A DNA stretch of 7,666 nucleotides from the NCBI GenBank assembly GCA_029857975.1, contig JAOUFX010000119.1:1-7666 (forward strand). Direction: 5' to 3'. The translations under genes and the position numbers were made by a program. Below are positions 6,568 through 7,666 of this stretch, in pieces (position 1 is the first letter of the stretch; every line of letters begins with the position of its first letter). This stretch comes from Deltaproteobacteria bacterium. Its GTDB lineage: Bacteria > Desulfobacterota > SM23-61. Below the pieces are notes generated by a model that saw only the letters and a program-made list of their open reading frames with translations, was not told the DNA's origin and did not search any database.

Positions 6568-6574
6568 AAGGAGG
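6568..6574 (+). promoter_or_regulatory. Ribosome binding site for the PA2779-family gene
   Basis: AAGGAGG ends 8 nt before the TTG at 6583, ideal spacing. A second, weaker site (GAGG, 6585-6588) precedes the ATG at 6595. Either start removes the implausible repeat-encoded extension from 6469. Confidence 0.65.
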
Positions 6575-6582
6575 TAAGGACG

Positions 6583-6975
6583 TTGAGGAAAGCGATGCGG
6601 AAATACGTAACCTGGTATCTCGTGGCAGCCATGCTGGTGATCGGGATGACTCCCAAAGTTCAGGCGGGATTTTCCCCTTCGGAAACGATCGGCCTGGCAG
6701 CGGCCGAACGATCTTCCGACCTGCAAAGGATTCAAAAGTTTCTGGAGGTAAAGATGGTCGGAGAAAGGCTCAAGGTATACGGTTTTACTCCGGAGGAAAT
6801 TCAGGCCCGGTTGAATAGCCTCAACGACCAACAAATCCATCAAATCGCTTTGAAGATTGATGACTGGAAAGTGGGGGGTGATTCCGGCCTGGGGATTATC
6901 ATTGCCGTTCTGTTGATCTTTATCGTGGTGGTCCTGATCATCCAGCTTACCGGATATCGCATTGTGGTAAAATGA
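6583..6975 (+). CDS. PA2779-family small membrane protein
   Basis: 130 residues from the TTG at 6583 (126 from ATG 6595). A basic N-terminus and hydrophobic stretch (about 8-23) end in V-Q-A28, a plausible signal peptidase site. The middle (about 30-95) is helical and polar, with GFTPEEIQARLNSL and the following I-x-x-I-A-x-K-I-D pattern that resembles PA2779 proteins. A G-G-D-S-G linker leads to a C-terminal membrane helix (102-122) and a short basic tail. I recognise this as the PA2779 family by overall layout and by the next gene, which is PA2778-like; the biochemical role is unknown. The stop overlaps the next start (ATGA at 6972-6975), indicating translational coupling and a shared function at the cell envelope. 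Confidence 0.75.
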   Translation: MRKAMRKYVTWYLVAAMLVIGMTPKVQAGFSPSETIGLAAAERSSDLQRIQKFLEVKMVGERLKVYGFTPEEIQARLNSLNDQQIHQIALKIDDWKVGGDSGLGIIIAVLLIFIVVVLIIQLTGYRIVVK

Positions 6976-7529
6976 AGGGAATCTTCATCCACCCCATCGA
7001 TCCATTCTATAAAATCCCTTTTTTCCTGATCATCCCTTTGCTCTTTTCCTGCGCTGGGCCTATTCCCATTCAGGAATCCGGGTCCTCCCGCATCCTAACC
7101 CATGTACCGTTTTACCCCCAGGAAGTATACCAATGCGGCCCTGCTTCCTTGGCGGCCGTGTTAAATTATTGGGGCGTAAAAGTTTCTCCCGCGGATATTG
7201 CCGGTGCGATCTACAGCCAGGAGGCCCAGGGCACTCTGGATGTGGATATGGGTTTTTACGCCGCGAAGAAAGGATTGCAGGCCAGACAGTATCGGGGTGG
7301 AGGGGAGGATTTAAAAAACGGGATCGACTCGGGTGTTCCCTTGATTGTCCTGGTCGATTATGGGTTCTGGGTTTATCAGCAGAACCATTTTATGGTGGTG
7401 ATTGGTTATGACCAAGACGCCGTCATCGCCCATTCCGGGAAAGAACGGGACAAGAGGATTCCTTGGAATCATTTCTTGAGAACATGGGAAAGGACAAAAT
7501 TCTGGACCCTCCGGGTAACTCCTCCATGA
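6972..7529 (+). CDS. PA2778-family C39-like cysteine peptidase lipoprotein
   Basis: 185 residues. The N-terminus has a hydrophobic signal ending in the lipobox L24-F-S-C27, so the protein is probably lipid-anchored in the periplasm. The peptidase core starts at VPFYPQ (45-50) with the oxyanion-type Q50, then the nucleophile C55 in YQCGPASL, and H139 in NHFMVVIGYD. The usual third residue, often in a DP motif for C39 peptidases, is replaced by a His-Ser-Gly (154-156). No ABC transporter is attached, so this is not a bacteriocin exporter. PA2778 proteins in pseudomonads also have, as I recall, a TPR C-terminus; this one stops right after the peptidase domain at RVTPP. It is coupled to both neighbours by ATGA overlaps (6972-6975 and 7526-7529). 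Substrate unknown. Confidence 0.82.
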   Translation: MKGIFIHPIDPFYKIPFFLIIPLLFSCAGPIPIQESGSSRILTHVPFYPQEVYQCGPASLAAVLNYWGVKVSPADIAGAIYSQEAQGTLDVDMGFYAAKKGLQARQYRGGGEDLKNGIDSGVPLIVLVDYGFWVYQQNHFMVVIGYDQDAVIAHSGKERDKRIPWNHFLRTWERTKFWTLRVTPP

Positions 7530-7666
7530 TCGGAACCCCGTCCTTTAAAAAGAAATTTTGCCCGCTAGGCATTGCGCTTTGTGCTCTGCTGCTTTTGTCC
7601 GGCTGCGCGTTTCCCAGGATTATCATTTTAAAAGACCCGCTTACTCCGGAAGAACATTTAAACCTC
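7526..7666 (+). CDS. Lipoprotein, probably TPR-containing, 3' end missing
   Basis: 47 residues are visible and the frame is open at the window edge. The ATG overlaps the upstream stop as ATGA, with no separate ribosome binding site, so it depends on translational coupling. A basic start (KKK), a hydrophobic helix and the lipobox L-S-G-C27 give a clear lipoprotein signal. The mature start ends in LTPEEHLNL, the usual opening of a tetratricopeptide (TPR) region. In context it is likely the TPR part that is fused to the peptidase in other PA2778 proteins. The lipoprotein call is firm; the TPR call rests on a few residues. Confidence 0.7.
   Translation, partial: MIGTPSFKKKFCPLGIALCALLLLSGCAFPRIIILKDPLTPEEHLNL

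Larger units (their letters stand above)
6128..6582 (+). other. Gene-free spacer of 455 bp with inverted repeats and a promoter
   Basis: No credible gene is present. The space contains a 20-bp-stem inverted repeat (6141-6244), a promoter-like sequence (6257-6285) and two adjacent copies of the palindromic element (6327-6438 and 6439-6565). An ATG at 6469 is in frame with the next gene, but the resulting extra 38 residues would be translated repeat. Confidence 0.7.

Noticed and set aside
6469..6582. N-terminal extension of the PA2779-family protein from ATG 6469
   Set aside because: The extension is encoded by repeat copy C, has no ribosome binding site, and the AAGGAGG at 6568 supports the start at 6583 or 6595.
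6972..7529. Bacteriocin-processing ABC exporter because of the C39-like domain
   Set aside because: There is no ATPase or transporter membrane domain, the protein is a lipoprotein, and the pairing with a PA2779-like gene identifies a different family.

Overview
The window looks like chromosomal DNA from a member of the Desulfobacterota (former Deltaproteobacteria), probably an anaerobic sulfate-reducing or syntrophic lineage. The grounds are an NrfD / molybdopterin-family / hexaheme cytochrome c membrane cassette, a BioD-like/DRTGG protein of the kind common in that phylum, moderate GC content, and intergenic spaces full of short palindromic dispersed repeats. This assignment is inferred from gene content; no marker gene is present. 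All recognised genes are on the + strand.

Region 1 (1-3666) is one tight operon cut by the left edge of the window: the end of an NrfD-like quinone-interacting membrane protein, a Tat-exported molybdopterin-oxidoreductase-family (MopB) protein with an intact [4Fe-4S] motif but no cysteine where a Mo ligand is expected, and a membrane-anchored cytochrome c with six CXXCH motifs. This combination best fits a Qrc-like periplasmic cytochrome c:menaquinone reductase, which passes electrons from periplasmic hydrogenase or formate dehydrogenase cytochromes into the quinone pool. The iron-sulfur subunit (QrcC type) would lie upstream of the window.

Region 2 (3667-5317) is a repeat-bearing spacer with a good sigma70-type promoter (TTTACA-N17-TATTAT), a 353-aa COG0857-type protein (BioD-like P-loop domain plus DRTGG domain) whose P-loop lysine is replaced by glutamine, and a second spacer occupied by a 213-bp element with 21-bp imperfect terminal inverted repeats.

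Region 3 (5318-6582) has a 269-aa protein of unknown function with a degenerate GNAT-like segment, starting a few bases after the repeat without a visible ribosome binding site. A 455-bp spacer follows. It contains a 20-bp-stem inverted repeat, a consensus-like promoter (TTGACA-N17-TAAGAT), and two adjacent copies of the palindromic element.

Region 4 (6583-7666) is a translationally coupled three-gene unit: a small PA2779-family protein with a signal peptide and a C-terminal membrane helix, a PA2778-family C39-like cysteine peptidase lipoprotein, and the start of a lipoprotein cut by the right edge whose visible end looks like the opening of a TPR domain. Both junctions are ATGA overlaps. In Pseudomonas-type PA2778 proteins the peptidase and TPR parts are, as I recall, one protein; here they appear to be split.

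Nothing in the window is a clear new defence or mobile system. The most interesting points are the ligand-less MopB cassette with a non-standard gene order, the altered P-loop, the split peptidase/TPR locus, and the palindromic repeat family in the 5' leaders.
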